A model generated the notes under the pieces. The model saw only the letters and a program-made list of their open reading frames with translations, made no database searches and was not told where the DNA came from. The translations under genes were made by a program, and so were the position numbers. 64,000 bases of DNA from Verticillium longisporum (lineage: Eukaryota > Ascomycota > Sordariomycetes > Glomerellales > Plectosphaerellaceae): NCBI GenBank assembly GCA_019188255.1, contig JAETXT010000004.1:2108001-2172000 (forward strand). The letters run 5' to 3'. Below, in pieces: positions 1 through 11,500 of the stretch (within the stretch, counting starts at the first letter, position 1; the number at the start of each line of letters is the position of its first letter).

Positions 1-1445
1 CTTGCTGGGGGCCACAAACGTATCCATCAGCTGGTTGGGGTCTTCGCCTTGGCCAGGGCCAGACAAGGACTCTCCGTGATCTGCCATCGTTAGCAACGAA
101 ACCCCGTCTGCAGCTTGGCAGTTGACGTACAAGTTGTGTAAGTGGACGCCGGAGGGGGCAGGCGGAGCTGCAACCGCATGTAGTACATGTGAGCGGTGCC
201 CCCAATGCCCCGGAAGACGTCCCACTACATGAAATCGTCGACGTAGGAGCCGAAGCCGTCAATGATGTCATGGTCATCCCAAATGTTCACCTGGGGGATG
301 GTACCATTCATGCCGGCGAACGGCTCCCTCGAATACCACTTGATGTAGTTCTTCAGGTAGTAGTCGTCGCAAGCCTGGCGCAGCTTCTCGGGGAAGGGGT
401 AGTGTCGCCTCTTGGTCGGGTTGGAGATATCTGTCCACGCGCGTAACGGGCCCGAAACACGGATGCCGTCGTTGTAGATCTGATCGCCTCCGCCAATCCT
501 GAACAACCTCGTCAGCATCTTGCCATTCACACACCCCCTTTGATTGATAACAGGTCACTATACGTACATGACATGAAAAGGCTTCTCGCGGTGGCGTCTA
601 GTGACATCGTTCCACAGGGCAAGGCCACTGTAGGCCTCCTCGTCGGTACCGACGCTGAAGCCGTTGCACGAATGGAACATCATCCTCATGGACTCGTTTG
701 TGGCAGGGACCCAGAAGTGATTGCGTTGAGGCTTCGTCTGGCTTGTGAAGCGCACGTCGTCGAACCAGTACTCCCACTTGCCCTCCTCGTGGTCCATCTC
801 GACGTGCACGTCAAAGGCCCAAAATGTGTTGCGAGGGTCCGAATACAGGCACTCGCCTTTGACTTGTGTGCTGTCGCTGTACGACACGTAGCCCTCGAGC
901 GCATGCGCACCGTCCGTCGTACCGACCCCGTTCGTACCATTGGTGGCGGGCGTCTCGTGGTACTGGCGTCCGTCGCTGGCGAGCTCGCGACGGAGGTTCA
1001 TGGTGGGAACAAAGTTCTGCGTCTTGCCGCCGCCAGAGACGACAATGAGAGCGCTGCCACGCCAGAGCGTGCCCTCAGTGCGGCGGTAGTTGAGAAGCGG
1101 GCCGCAGACGACTTCACGGCCGTCAGACACGCCTGCGTTTTCGACACCGTCCACATGGGCATCCTGGCGGGGCTCAATCTCCTCTTTGGCCTCGGCGGCG
1201 CCAATCATGATAGGCTTGAAGTTCCCTGCGCGGTGCTCGGCGGTCGTGGGGCGCTCAGGTTCGACGCGATCCTTGTTGAGGAAGCTGGCGAGATCGCTGG
1301 TGTTGCCGTGCGTCTCCTGCGCGTGGCGGGGCACAGCTTGGCCGGCGTGGCGTAGAAAGGCAGGGCTCTCCTGGTGGCGCCATCTGCTGGCAGAGGCGTA
1401 GGGATTCTTCTCGACATCGTCAAGCTTCTCGGCGTTGGAGGCCAT
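1..1445 (-). CDS. PhoD-like phosphatase, 5' part, runs off the window's left edge; carries an in-frame stop
   Basis: Predicted PhoD-family metallophosphatase of the large fungal type, expected to hydrolyse phosphate mono- or diesters. Exons on the minus strand: 1445-568, 498-131 and 80-<1. Intron 567-499 has a GTACGT donor and CAG acceptor. Intron 130-81 has a GTACGT donor, a GCTAAC branch and a CAG acceptor. The N-terminus starts MASNAEKLDD and includes the segment AVPRHAQETHGNT. The metal-binding core is visible as IGGGDQIYNDG across intron 1 and NIWDDHDIIDGFGSY in exon 2. Directly after this core the frame meets TAG at 227-225, then stays open through VFRGIGGTAH, which is also PhoD-like. 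The following residues diverge from what I recall of the family (YMRLQLRLPPP). It may be a decaying paralogue or contain a sequence error. The C-terminal half lies outside the window. Family call is confident; functionality is not. Confidence 0.85.
225..227 (-). other. In-frame TAG stop inside the PhoD catalytic region
   Basis: On the minus strand the codons read D-D-F-M-TAG-W-D-V-F-R-G-I-G-G. Coding similarity continues on both sides of the stop in the same frame. From memory, relatives carry Lys or Arg at this position. This is a substitution-type change, not a frameshift. Confidence 0.8.
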
Positions 1446-2999
1446 GGCGAAGCAAGTGTTGGTGAAGAGTGTGAGTCGGGAATTTTGGGTGGACTCGGAA
1501 TGGACTCAATGACGTTATGCAGCTGTTTTAGCGCAACGAGACAACGCGTCTTGGGCTGGCCGGCCGGCTGACAGGGCTGACCACAACGAAGACCCCGACA
1601 GAATGACGCGCCGCGTCTGGTTTGCGCTGCGCTATGGGCGGGTGAAAGCTGCGAAAGCAACTCGAAGCTCGGAAAAAGATGTATCACAAATCTCGAGGAC
1701 TGTTGAAGGAGAGACAAGGTTGCCAGCAAAAGAGGTTTGGGAGGAAGAAAAGGGGAGACCGGGAAAAGAGACGAGGAAAACAATTGGGCAAGCCAGCCAG
1801 CCAGAAAGATGGATGGTCAAGCTGCGAACCACCGAAACCAGGTCGTCGACACTCAGATTCGGCGGGGGAGCTAGAGCTAGTGAGCTAACAAGCTTGGGGT
1901 GGTTGCTACCAGGCTTGCCAGGGACGGAAGCTGGGTGGAAGCTCGTTGCTGGGGGCGGACGGGCTGAGAACGTGGAATTGCGACGACAGGGATTCGTCGT
2001 CGTCAGATTGCTCAGATTGCGAGGCAGCCCAGAGGGGTCAGACGGAAAGGCAAGGGTGGGGACCATCAGGCGTCTCTTGCTCGACGCTGCTGCTACGGCT
2101 GCTGCTGATGGTGCCGTCAGCCCGCGCCCAGAAGCCAGCGGCGCTCCTCAATCCAAGCTTCTGACCCGTGATGCTTGCTGGCAGCCAACAGCCAAGAGAC
2201 ATCGTCAGAGAGGACCAGGTGTTCGCCCTTGGCGCATCGTTGGCGAGGGGTAGACTGCCAGGGTGGCGAAGGATGGACGGCCAGGCCAGGTCGCTAGCTT
2301 TCATTCGCTTGGCGACGATGATGTCGTCTTCAGCTACGGGGCGGCCCATGATGAAGGAAGAAGATCTGGCTGATGCTATTCACTACGAATGATGAAGGCC
2401 ACGCAACACACGAACCGCAGCATGCAGGACACGACGGCAGGCGCGTTGGGCTGAGGCGTCACTGCCGGCGGAGGTGCAGGACGTGTGTGCCAGGGAAGTA
2501 ACGACCTCGACGACCTACCAACTTTCCACTACGAAAACAGCATCCCGAGGCAAGTGCGAAAGCCAAGAGCCGCGGGCGCCTGCGCATCTTGAAACGGAGG
2601 GCGCCCGACATCCTTGCACGCGGCTCGTTTAGGCGTCTCCACCGGGACCCACGAGGCTATTAGCGTCCATCCCACCACTCCCCACCGTCATCGATCGGAC
2701 GATGGTCGACATGCAGTCACGCAATACAATTTCAGTGACAAGCGATACGGCTTTCTTTTCTTTGACTTGCTGTTCTTGAAGACTTATTGAATGCTGCGTC
2801 CGCCATCTCACCAGTTTCAGGTCCAATTGAGTCACCAGAGTAGCGTGAGGCAGCACAAACGCGCCGACGCAACAACCCTGCCCAGAATCATGTGCATCTG
2901 TATCAACATCGTGCGTAGTGAGCAGCAAGGTTCTCTCCATAGCGAGTAACATCATCACCCCAGGCCCGCCTCTCGCCTCGTACTAGCCAGTAAGCGCAC
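1446..2999. other. Intergenic, no gene recognised
   Basis: This is the 5' flank of the PhoD-like gene and the 3' flank of the CVNH gene. Open frames of 60-216 codons exist on both strands but have low-complexity, arginine-rich or unpatterned translations and no splice-consistent extensions. I see no RNA gene or repeat. Confidence 0.6.
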
Positions 3000-3680
3000 C
3001 TACGCCTCGTCCTCAGCGTCCGTGTCAGGGTCCCACTCCGGCGGCGGGCGCCGAAACTTGGACCCCTCATGGCCGTGGCATCCAAGGGTCCCGTTATGGT
3101 TGTAAAGGACCTTGTCGAGGTCAATCTTGGTCTTGCGCGTGCCGCCTTTCTCGTCGGCCCTGTGGCACCGACAGGCGAGGTACTGCGTGCCGTCCTTGTA
3201 GCTGTTGGTGAGCTTGCACTTTTCGCAGCTGTCGTGGAACCTGCCGCTGTTTCCAACCGTCAGCATGGCGCTTGCATTCTGTCTGTCTGCCGCTTTTCCC
3301 CGGGGAAAGGAGGAACGGATGAGAGGCTTACTTCTCGGAGGCGACGAGGGTGCCACCGTTGTTGCCGACGCATTTGCTGAGATCAATCCTGTGATGGTGG
3401 TCAGCTGCGTGAGCCAGCACACGCACAGAGAGAGAGTAGCAGGAAAACGATGAGTCGGGTTAGAAAGGGCGAAGAAGGAGGAGCCTTACTGAGTCCAGTC
3501 ATAGTCGAAGATCTCCGTCTTGTCGTTGTTGCAGTAGGTGCCGAGGATGCGGTTGTTGCGAAACTTGCAGGCGTCCCACACACACGTCTTGACGAAGCTG
3601 CCGTCGCTGGCGCCGGCGCTACTGCCAACCCAAGCGAGGACGACCATGGCGGCGAAGACGACGCGCGCGTTGGGGGCCAT
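3000..3680 (-). CDS. Small secreted cyanovirin-N homology (CVNH) protein
   Basis: Secreted, cysteine-containing protein of about 162-164 residues with a CVNH-type lectin fold. Exons on the minus strand: 3680-3490, 3388-3332 and 3246-3000 (or 3240-3000, as two CAG acceptors are in frame). Intron 3489-3389 begins GTAAGG and intron 3331-3247 begins GTAAGC; both end CAG. A signal peptide of about 23 residues (MAPNARVVFAAMVVLAWVGS...) precedes the mature part. Two CVNH half-repeats can be read: CVWDACKFRNNRILGTYCNN followed by IDLSKCVGNNGGTL, and FHDSCEKCKL...ACRCH followed by IDLDKVLYNHNGTLGCHG. The pairing of a cysteine strand with an IDL...NxxGTL motif is characteristic of fungal CVNH domains. 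The C-terminus is acidic (DPDTDAEDEA). CVNH proteins bind high-mannose glycans, so an extracellular carbohydrate-binding role is inferred. Confidence 0.82.
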
Positions 3681-4257
3681 GTTGCTGGTGTTGCTACTGT
3701 TGAATGGGCTCGTTAGAGATGGACCAGGCGGTTCTGCTTCGTGAGGCTGTTGAAAGATCCAGAATGCAGACTGCTGTGCTTATTCGTGTTGGTGAAGTGG
3801 GTGGCGGAAGAAATTGGAAAGTCAGGTTGACTCCTCGCAACACTTGCACCAAGCATTCGGAACGTGCCTGCGCTGGACTTCCGGTGAATCACAGGTATTA
3901 AATTGGAAAGAGCACGAATGAAGTACGTGACGCAGGCTTGATTAACGAATGCGCCGTCCTCTGGATGCACTAGCCGTCTTATCCTGAGCCCTCCAAACCG
4001 CCAACAATCTTCCTGCAATCGAGGTTTGCGACTTTAGAATAGGTGCACGCCGAAATCAACCAATTTGCACCCTGGGATGGGCTTAGCAAAGTCTATACAC
4101 TTACTGCAGTTGCCAGACCCATGGGCGCTCTCTTCTGAAAAGCAAGCACAATGACGCAAGAGCAAGTTGAAGCAAGTGAAGTTCAAAATATTGCAAATAC
4201 TACGCTAAATGTTTGCTATGCATCCCACAAACGCCTCAACACACAATATGACAATGT
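3681..4257. other. Intergenic between CVNH gene and MFS transporter
   Basis: Upstream region of the CVNH gene and 3' flank of the transporter. No gene, RNA or repeat recognised. Confidence 0.6.
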
Positions 4258-6337
4258 TCACGCTGCAGCAGACTTCTCCTTGAGCTCCGGGCTCCCGGGT
4301 GTCTCAGCAACACCACGTCCTTCCTCACCCTCTACGGCCTGTCCCTTTCCCTGTCCCTGACGGAAGTACCCGTGAATCTCAGGCGACCAGTCGCCTTCAC
4401 CGGCAGCCTCCTCTTCACCTCCAGCCTTCTCGCCGTTGCCGCCGCGCTGCTCCTCTTCCCACTCGGTCCGCAGATCACGGATCTGCGACTTGAGGTCCAG
4501 GTCGGGGTTGTATTCCTTGCCGGCGCCGCGCATCCTCTCCCAAGCCGAGAGATGCACAGGGTGCACGGCGACGCCGTGGTATTCCTTCTCGCGACCCTGG
4601 ATAATGTACATCCACCGCCTCTCCTGCTCGCGCAGGTCGAGGCCCGTCGTGTCGGGTAGGAAGCCCCAGGTAAGCAGCATGCCGGCGAGGCCAAACCAGG
4701 GCACAACGTGGAACTTGGTCGGCGTGTCGATGTAATTGTACAGGACACTTGCGAGGAGAGCACCGGCCTTGCCGATGCAGGCGGAGAAGCCGTGGGCCGA
4801 AGCGCGGACGGGCGTGGGGAACACTTCACCGGCCACGAGGAATGTGACGCTGTTGGGGCCGAACTGGTTGAAGAAGGAGGAGAGGAAGTACATGGCCTGG
4901 AAGGCGTGGATGCCGGCGGGGAGGTGTAGTAGTCGTAGTTGAACGCAGGAATGACGAACATGATGAAGCACATGAAGAAGCCGACCTGCTGCATCGTCTT
5001 GCGGCCGTAAAGCTTGTTGTCGATGAGGAGACTGGCGAGGTAGTATCCCGCAAGGGAGACAACAACATTGATGAGGTTCCAAGTCCACTTCTCCATCAGA
5101 CTGTTGGGGTTGGAGGAGATGACCGAGATGAACTGGCCCTGGAAGAGCTTGTTGCCGTAGAAGAAGACATCGTTGCAGAACCAGGTACCGGCGGTGGCGA
5201 GCAGGCGGCCGCCAAAGTTGCTGCAACAGGCGCGCAGCGCGGTGACGTCGTAGCCGGTGACGGAGACGCCGGCACGCTGCTTCGCGAGGGCGAGCTGGCG
5301 GTTGGCACGGGGCATCTTCCAGGTACGGTAGTAGACGAGCCACAGGGTGCCGATGGCGGGCAAGGCAAAGGAGATGCGGAAGGTGAACTGGGCGGCCGAC
5401 TCGGAGTAGGGCCCGGCGCCCTTGCCCTCGTTGAAGATGGCGAGAAGGGCAATGAGGACAACCTGGTTGAAGAACTGACCCCAGCCCTGCATGAGGAAGG
5501 CCATGGTGACGCGACGGCCGCGATGGAGACGATCCTCACGCGTTGAGAGACGGCCAGCGGCGACGGCAGACTCCATGGAAGAGGTGGCGGTGATGGGGTA
5601 TTCGCCCCCGACGCCGAGGCCGTAGAAGAAGAGAGACCAGGCGTAGAAGATGACCCAACCCTGCAGCGTGGCGGCCCAGGAGCCTGTGAGCATGAGAAGA
5701 CCGACAAACATGATGAGAGCGTCCTGAATGAGACCCCATCGACGGCCGATCCAGTCTCCGATAATCTGCGAGCCAGCGTTAGCATTGGAGAGGACCTCGA
5801 AGTACAAGAGGATTCAACTTACACCAACGACGACCTGACCGATCATGATACCGACAATCTCGAGATAGGTGACCGAGGCGACCCAGTTGCTGGCGCACGC
5901 CGTTCCAGACGAACCCCAGCACTCGGGCCACACGGCGTGGAAGAGCGGCTCCAAGTTTCCAATGGAGAACAGGACGTAACCCTCAAGACCGAGACCGGCG
6001 CCGGGCAGGATGGCGTTGCGGAAGTACCAGCCCACGGGCGAGAGGGGATCCTTCTTCATCATTTGGCCGGTGGCTTTGAGCTCGCTGGCGGCCTCCTCGC
6101 GATCGACCTTGGTCACGAAAGCGATGCGCTGACGGAGGGGCAAATCGGCCCAGTAGACGCCCTCGGGCGTGTAAGAATCATCGGGGCGGGTGATGTGGGC
6201 GAAGATGCGGCGCTCGTGTTCGGTGGTGTGTTCGCGGGGAAATCATCGTGTTCGTCACCCGTCTCAGGGCCGTGAGGGACGGGGATCTCGCCGATACGAG
6301 GATCGTGGTGTTCCTGGTGGCGGAGGAGTTCAGCCAT
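4258..6337 (-). CDS. MFS transporter, phosphate:H+ symporter-like; two 1-nt deletions break the frame
   Basis: Twelve-helix plasma-membrane transporter of the major facilitator superfamily, about 674 residues. Exons on the minus strand are 6337-5823 and 5765-4258. The 57-bp intron (5822-5766) has a GTAAGT donor, CTAAC branch and CAG acceptor. Diagnostic segments are the loop motif GDWIGRRWGL, the TM4 signature GVGGEYPITATSSMES, which resembles the phosphate:H+ symporter signature GGDYPLS, and FPTPVRASAHGFSACIGKAG in the second half. The reading frame is lost twice, at C4 runs (plus-strand GGGG at 6236-6239 and 4918-4921). One extra base in each gives an uninterrupted protein, and the corrected spliced length is a multiple of three. 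The substrate (inorganic phosphate or an organophosphate) is inferred from the signature only. The long acidic C-terminal tail is probably cytoplasmic. Confidence 0.8.
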
Positions 6338-8594
6338 GGCGGGCTGCCCGTGTAGTGGACGTTGGCTGTGGGCCTGGAGAACCGTTTCGACGTTGCAACG
6401 GTGCGGTGGGTGCTAGGTTGTGGCAAGGAGGAGGATGGTGAAGAAGAAGGAAAAGTAGTGGCGTCAATGGCTTGCAGAAGCCAGGGAGCACTACGAACGA
6501 GGAGGCAACGGTTGAGGGAGGGAGGGAGACGAGAGAGGGGAGGGGGAAGAGCGTGAGAAAAGAAGGGAGTAGACACCCGAGAGCAGAGGGCAGGATCAAA
6601 GGGTGACTTAACCTTCTTGAGATGTTCCTGGGGAAAGCAAAAGTCGCTTTCAGCAGCCAGCTCCTGCTTTTCCAGCTTTGACACGATTTTATGACCTTTT
6701 GGGCCCAGGCAGTCCGCCCCCCGCCGCCATCAGAGGGGCGCGCGCGCCATCTGGCCATCTCCCCACTCTCTCTCTCATGGATCTAGGCAGGTGGGTGGGC
6801 AAAAAAAAAAAAATAGAATAGAGATGGCCCAGCCCGTCCAGGGTCCATCCGGCGGCACCTCTGCTCCAGAGAGACATACTCACACACACAATAAGAACTA
6901 GCCTGGGCGAACATCCCGACCAGACGGCCGGGGACGTGTAGATTGAGCACGCTGTCGCGGTAGTGGACCGGCGATTGGCAGACGAAGATCCAGGTTGAGA
7001 GACAAGGCTACCTGACCCTGGATTAGCACTGTTGGTGCTGCACAAAACCGGCTGACGAGTTTGGGTACAAGTAGAGACCAGTCGGCAGCGCGGCGAGTAA
7101 GGTCCTTCACTTGAGGCCGGCGATTGCCCCACTTGGGCGAAAGAAGAACCGACTTCCGCTTTGCCGCGTGAAATCAAGGGACGAGTGAAGACGAAAAAAA
7201 ATAGATGGGCACTTTTACTTACCTTCCTCAGGGCCAGAGACGGGCCAGAGACACAAGCAAAGAAAGGACCACCATTCCACACCCCCCAATTGAGTTCCTC
7301 GTACGTCACTCCGCCCCGCCGCCGCTCGTTGGTCGCGTGCCGTCTTTCCCAGAACAATCCACACAGCATCCCAGATCCCACCCCTCGTGCGTCCTGGCCC
7401 CTCCCCCATCGGCCGAGAGCGACGTCGACTCAAGCTTTTATCTCCGGCTGCAGAGGTCATCAGATTAGCCAATCATGTTGCCGAAACAAGAAACGTGCTC
7501 GATCCATTGCCTGTCAGTGAACCCGCTCCATCCGCCTTGCATCTTGTCGGTCGTCTTTCCTCGGCCCAAGTAATACGACAAGGGGGCAAAAACGCGTCGA
7601 CAGAAGACGCCGAATCTGCCATGCAGCTTTCTGTTCTGCTCCCACCCACATGCCAAGAAGGCCAAGCCGGGAATCCGCATGACGCCTTGGCATCGACAGG
7701 CCGCTGCCGATCAGGGCTGACGCCCCCTCCTTCTCGGAATGAGGCCGCGCTGCGCCACACCATCTGAATTCACCAGTCACACCCGCTCCATTCTGCTGCG
7801 CTGCTGCCCTTCCACCACGCGCGTCGGTAGCATTCATTCAATTCACCGACATCATCAGCAGTGAGTCAAAAGGGGTTCAATTTTGTGACTCCTTCAAGCC
7901 TTTTCTTTCCGTGCACCGTGGAATGATCAGCACGTGGCCCCCCAGAAACCTTGCTGGCACTGCTTCCGCTTGTCCCAACTGTCTGACGATGACCCACCCT
8001 ATGGTCGGATCAAACCGCCTGCGCCTCCGTTCCTCTTTCTCCCAAGTATACACAAAGAACAAATGAAATCCCTAAGAACGACCGAGCGTGGTCTTGTTGA
8101 AGATATGTGTAGTGTTGTTGTTTGCTAGAGTACGAGTGTCCATAACGAATGATGTGCAGAGGAATCGTACTCGAGAGTGGCGCTTGATTGTTGGCTTCCA
8201 GAGTCGAAGGTTTTTTTTGTTTTCGGTTGCATCTCCACGTTGCTTGGCTTGGATCGCAAATATCAAACGGAAAGAAGAGAAGAGAGGGTGAAACAGAGAA
8301 AAAAAAAACCGAGATAAAAAGATGAAGAGACACAAAAAGAAGAAGAACGATCCTCCCCTCACCCGTCTCAGAGAACGCCTTTCACATGTCGTTCTCGCGG
8401 GGCCACAAACCATGCGAGCTGATTGCAGTCTGCCTCGCGCCGGTTCGTCTGCCCACCCCTAAACGCCTCGCTTGGAAACATGGAAATAGGGAAAGAAAAA
8501 CAAAAGAAAGAAAAAGTGTACAGATTCAGCAGTCTGTCCGCCAGAGCTGCCCTCACGCAGTCAACCGGTGCCCGCTCGCCATTCGACATGATTT
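6338..8594. other. Intergenic, 2.2 kb: promoter side of the transporter and 3' side of the Rim15-like gene
   Basis: No gene-like open frame. The translations present are unpatterned. There is an A-run near 6801-6812 and an A/T-rich patch near 8200-8350. A palindromic CACGTG lies at 7931-7936, about 1.6 kb upstream of the transporter start. It matches the core of Pho4/bHLH sites but is too short to be evidence alone. Confidence 0.5.
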
Positions 8595-11500
8595 TTATCC
8601 CATGAGTGGTCCCGTCTTTTCTGTCGGCCGTGGTGTTGGCTCGCCTTCTTCCCCGCTGGACCCACGTTGCACAGCGTTTGGCCGCGGCGTCTCGTCAATC
8701 CCAGGCGGCGTAGTGCTACCTGCCAACCCTGCCGTGTTGGGTGGCGTTGTCTGCGACGTCAAACCCGGCACCGCGTCGAGCGGCGGACCTGCCAGCTCCT
8801 TGGATGGTGTCACCACCTGTGTGATTGGTTCTGGGAGACTCTCTGACCCCAGCGCAACGCTATCGTGGCTGTCGGCGCGCATCATCTCGATTCCAAGCTT
8901 CGAACTCGGTAGCAGCGGCTTGACTCGGAAGGGCTTACTTTCGCGCGCAAGACCCAGCTCGTCGTCTTCATCGTCCGCCGAGTCGGTCCCTTCAGTTGTG
9001 CGCTTATCGACTCCCTCCTTTTTGACTCTTGGCTTCTCGCCCAGTCGTTGCGGCGGCACGGGCTTCAAGGATTGTTCGATTTGAGCGGGTGCCGAATGCT
9101 GCGTGAGCAAGTGCGGATGAGCCTTGTGAGACTCATTGGCTGTGAGGAGCTCCTCTTCGCGAATGCCCAGGCCCCCGCCATCCCATTCACCTGTAGCCTT
9201 GCGACTGATGACAACGGGAACCTCATCGGTGATCACCGACTCCGAGTCTCCAAACATACTGGAACTGATCGAGTCTTCCCGGCTTGAGGTGACCACACTA
9301 CTGCCCGGTTGACCTGCGAACAGGGACGAGCTCGATGTTGGGCTGTCGTCGAAGCGCGAGTTGGCTCTGCGCAGGCCCGATGGTGCAGGGTGAGGCAGGA
9401 GTAGAGGCTGGCTCTGACCTGGTGACTGGGGCTCCCATCGGCAGAGATTCTTCAACACCTCCGACAGTTTTGAGCTTGAGATCGGCTTCTCGATCAGCGA
9501 GGCGAAATAGTGCGGTGCCTGCAACTCCTTCAGATACGCTGTAATAGCGACAATAGGGGTGTGTGAGTTCGTATTCTTCGTCTCTCGAATCATCCGTGCA
9601 ACATCTGCGCCGTTGATTTGTGGCAATCGGTACTCGAGGAAGATGATGTCAAACTTGATATCACTCATCGAGTAACGTACTGCTTCAGATCCGTTAGAGA
9701 CTGAAATGGTGCGGCAACGCAACTTTTCCAAGAGTTTCTCCATGACCATGCGTGAGACTGGGTGATCTTCACAAATCAGCACGTCCAGTGGCCTGAACAT
9801 CGGGCCGTCATCAAAGGCAATCTGTGAGAGGCGACGGGAACTTTGCCTACGGCGCTGTACACGCAACAGAGCACTGTGCTTTTCACCCTCATTGTCGGAG
9901 GATGACGGTGACATGTCGAAGACTTGACTGCGCCTGTTGCGATGGTGTGAGAGCACGTCGGATGTGATCGGGCTGCCCTCCTGCGATTGAGAGCCAACGG
10001 TCAAGGAGCGGGATCGTCCAGTAGATGAAGAGCTCAATTGTCTCGGCGTTGCCATCAACTTTTGCGGGGACAATGCCAATGGGGAGGCGCCTGGCCCCGA
10101 CCCTTCACAGGTGATGCTGATAAAGACGTTGCAGCCTTCTGCAGGCTTGGAGGCACCCTGGGGATGTCGATCGCCCCGTTGCACTGAGGTGAAGTGATCG
10201 ATTGCTGCGAGAGGCCGGAGGATGTACTCGATGCCTTGCGTCGTCCTTCCCCTTGTTGTCCAGTCACAAAGGACACCAAGAGCGGCGAGGATGGCTGTGA
10301 CGCTCGGCTGGGCGACGAGTTGGCCACGCTCAGTCCAGAGGGCGATTGTGGCCTGGCTTTGGCGTTCGAAATTGTTCTCTGCACAGGCATTGACATGACC
10401 GGGCTGCCCTCCAAGCCTGTCGAACCTCCGGGCGAGGTAACGCTACCCCCGGGCTAGTAGAGGGTTTGTTTTGCGAGGCCAAGGCTTCGGCGCGCAGCTT
10501 CTGGATGACGTCCTTGTTGGCCTTCTCCAAAACCGGCAAGTTCTTGAAGGCGAACGAGCCGAAATCATCCGCCACAACCGGTTCGCTGAGGCGTCGGGTC
10601 TTCAGATCTCGAACGTGAGGTGGTATGTGAAGGGGCATAAGTCCACGTTTTATCGAGTTGACCTGTGATCGCACGCGGGATAGAGCATCGTGAGGACGAT
10701 CAGGGTAGTCCGATCCTGCTGCAGACGAAGGCGGAGAGGTTTGATCCTCCATCTCCTCTGCGAATGACTGCAGAACAGCACCGCGAGCGTCGAAGTACTC
10801 CGTGTCTTCTGGGTCCTCAGTTTGTGGCACGAACTGAGCCTCATCCTCAACCAAGGTGTCCCAGTTGATGCCGTTGAACCAAGGGTGGCTCCGGATCTCC
10901 TCACCACCGGACTGGAATTTGTCCTCCAAATTAGATCCAAGTCTCTTAGAGGGCTCCATACAGAGCAGCTTGTTAATAAGATCCTTAGCCTCGTCCGATA
11001 TCTCGCATTCCGTCTCGTCTGGCCATTGTATCTTGCGTGCCAGAATATTCTCAAATACGTGCTCAGCCTCACCAGCATGGAAGGGCGGAAATCCGTACAT
11101 GAATTCGAACATGATGCAGCCGACCGACCACCAGTCACTTGTTTCATCTTGCTTCTCTCCGTTGATCGTCTCAGGCGCAAGATAATCAGGCGTGCCGACG
11201 AAACGCCTGTTAGTGTCCTCTGGATCGAACAAGGCCATGGGAGGGGGCATCATGCTGTTTTGCGGAGGTGTACTCTTCTTCAAGGTATCCAGGTTTGACT
11301 GGGATTGAGATTGCAGGCTTGACTGCTTTGGAAAGGAGTTTGCCTCAGGAAAGCTTGCAGCGTCGCTGTCTGGCCGGGTATCCACCGGCGATTTGGCATA
11401 CGGCATGATAGCGCTACTTGACTCTGCGTCGTTGAGCGAGAATGATTGCAACATGTTCGCGAGAGCCTCGCTGCCGCCACTGTCGCTTCGATGACTGGAT

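Noticed and set aside
168..228. Intron that would remove the PhoD TAG
   Set aside because: It deletes VFRGIGGTAH, and the resulting downstream frame is unpatterned.
540..1355. Plus-strand 271-codon frame over the PhoD gene
   Set aside because: Shadow of PhoD exon 1; no domain, and the minus-strand frame has clear family motifs.
1603..2253. Plus-strand 216-codon frame
   Set aside because: Unpatterned, Arg/Gly-rich translation, no splice-consistent extension.
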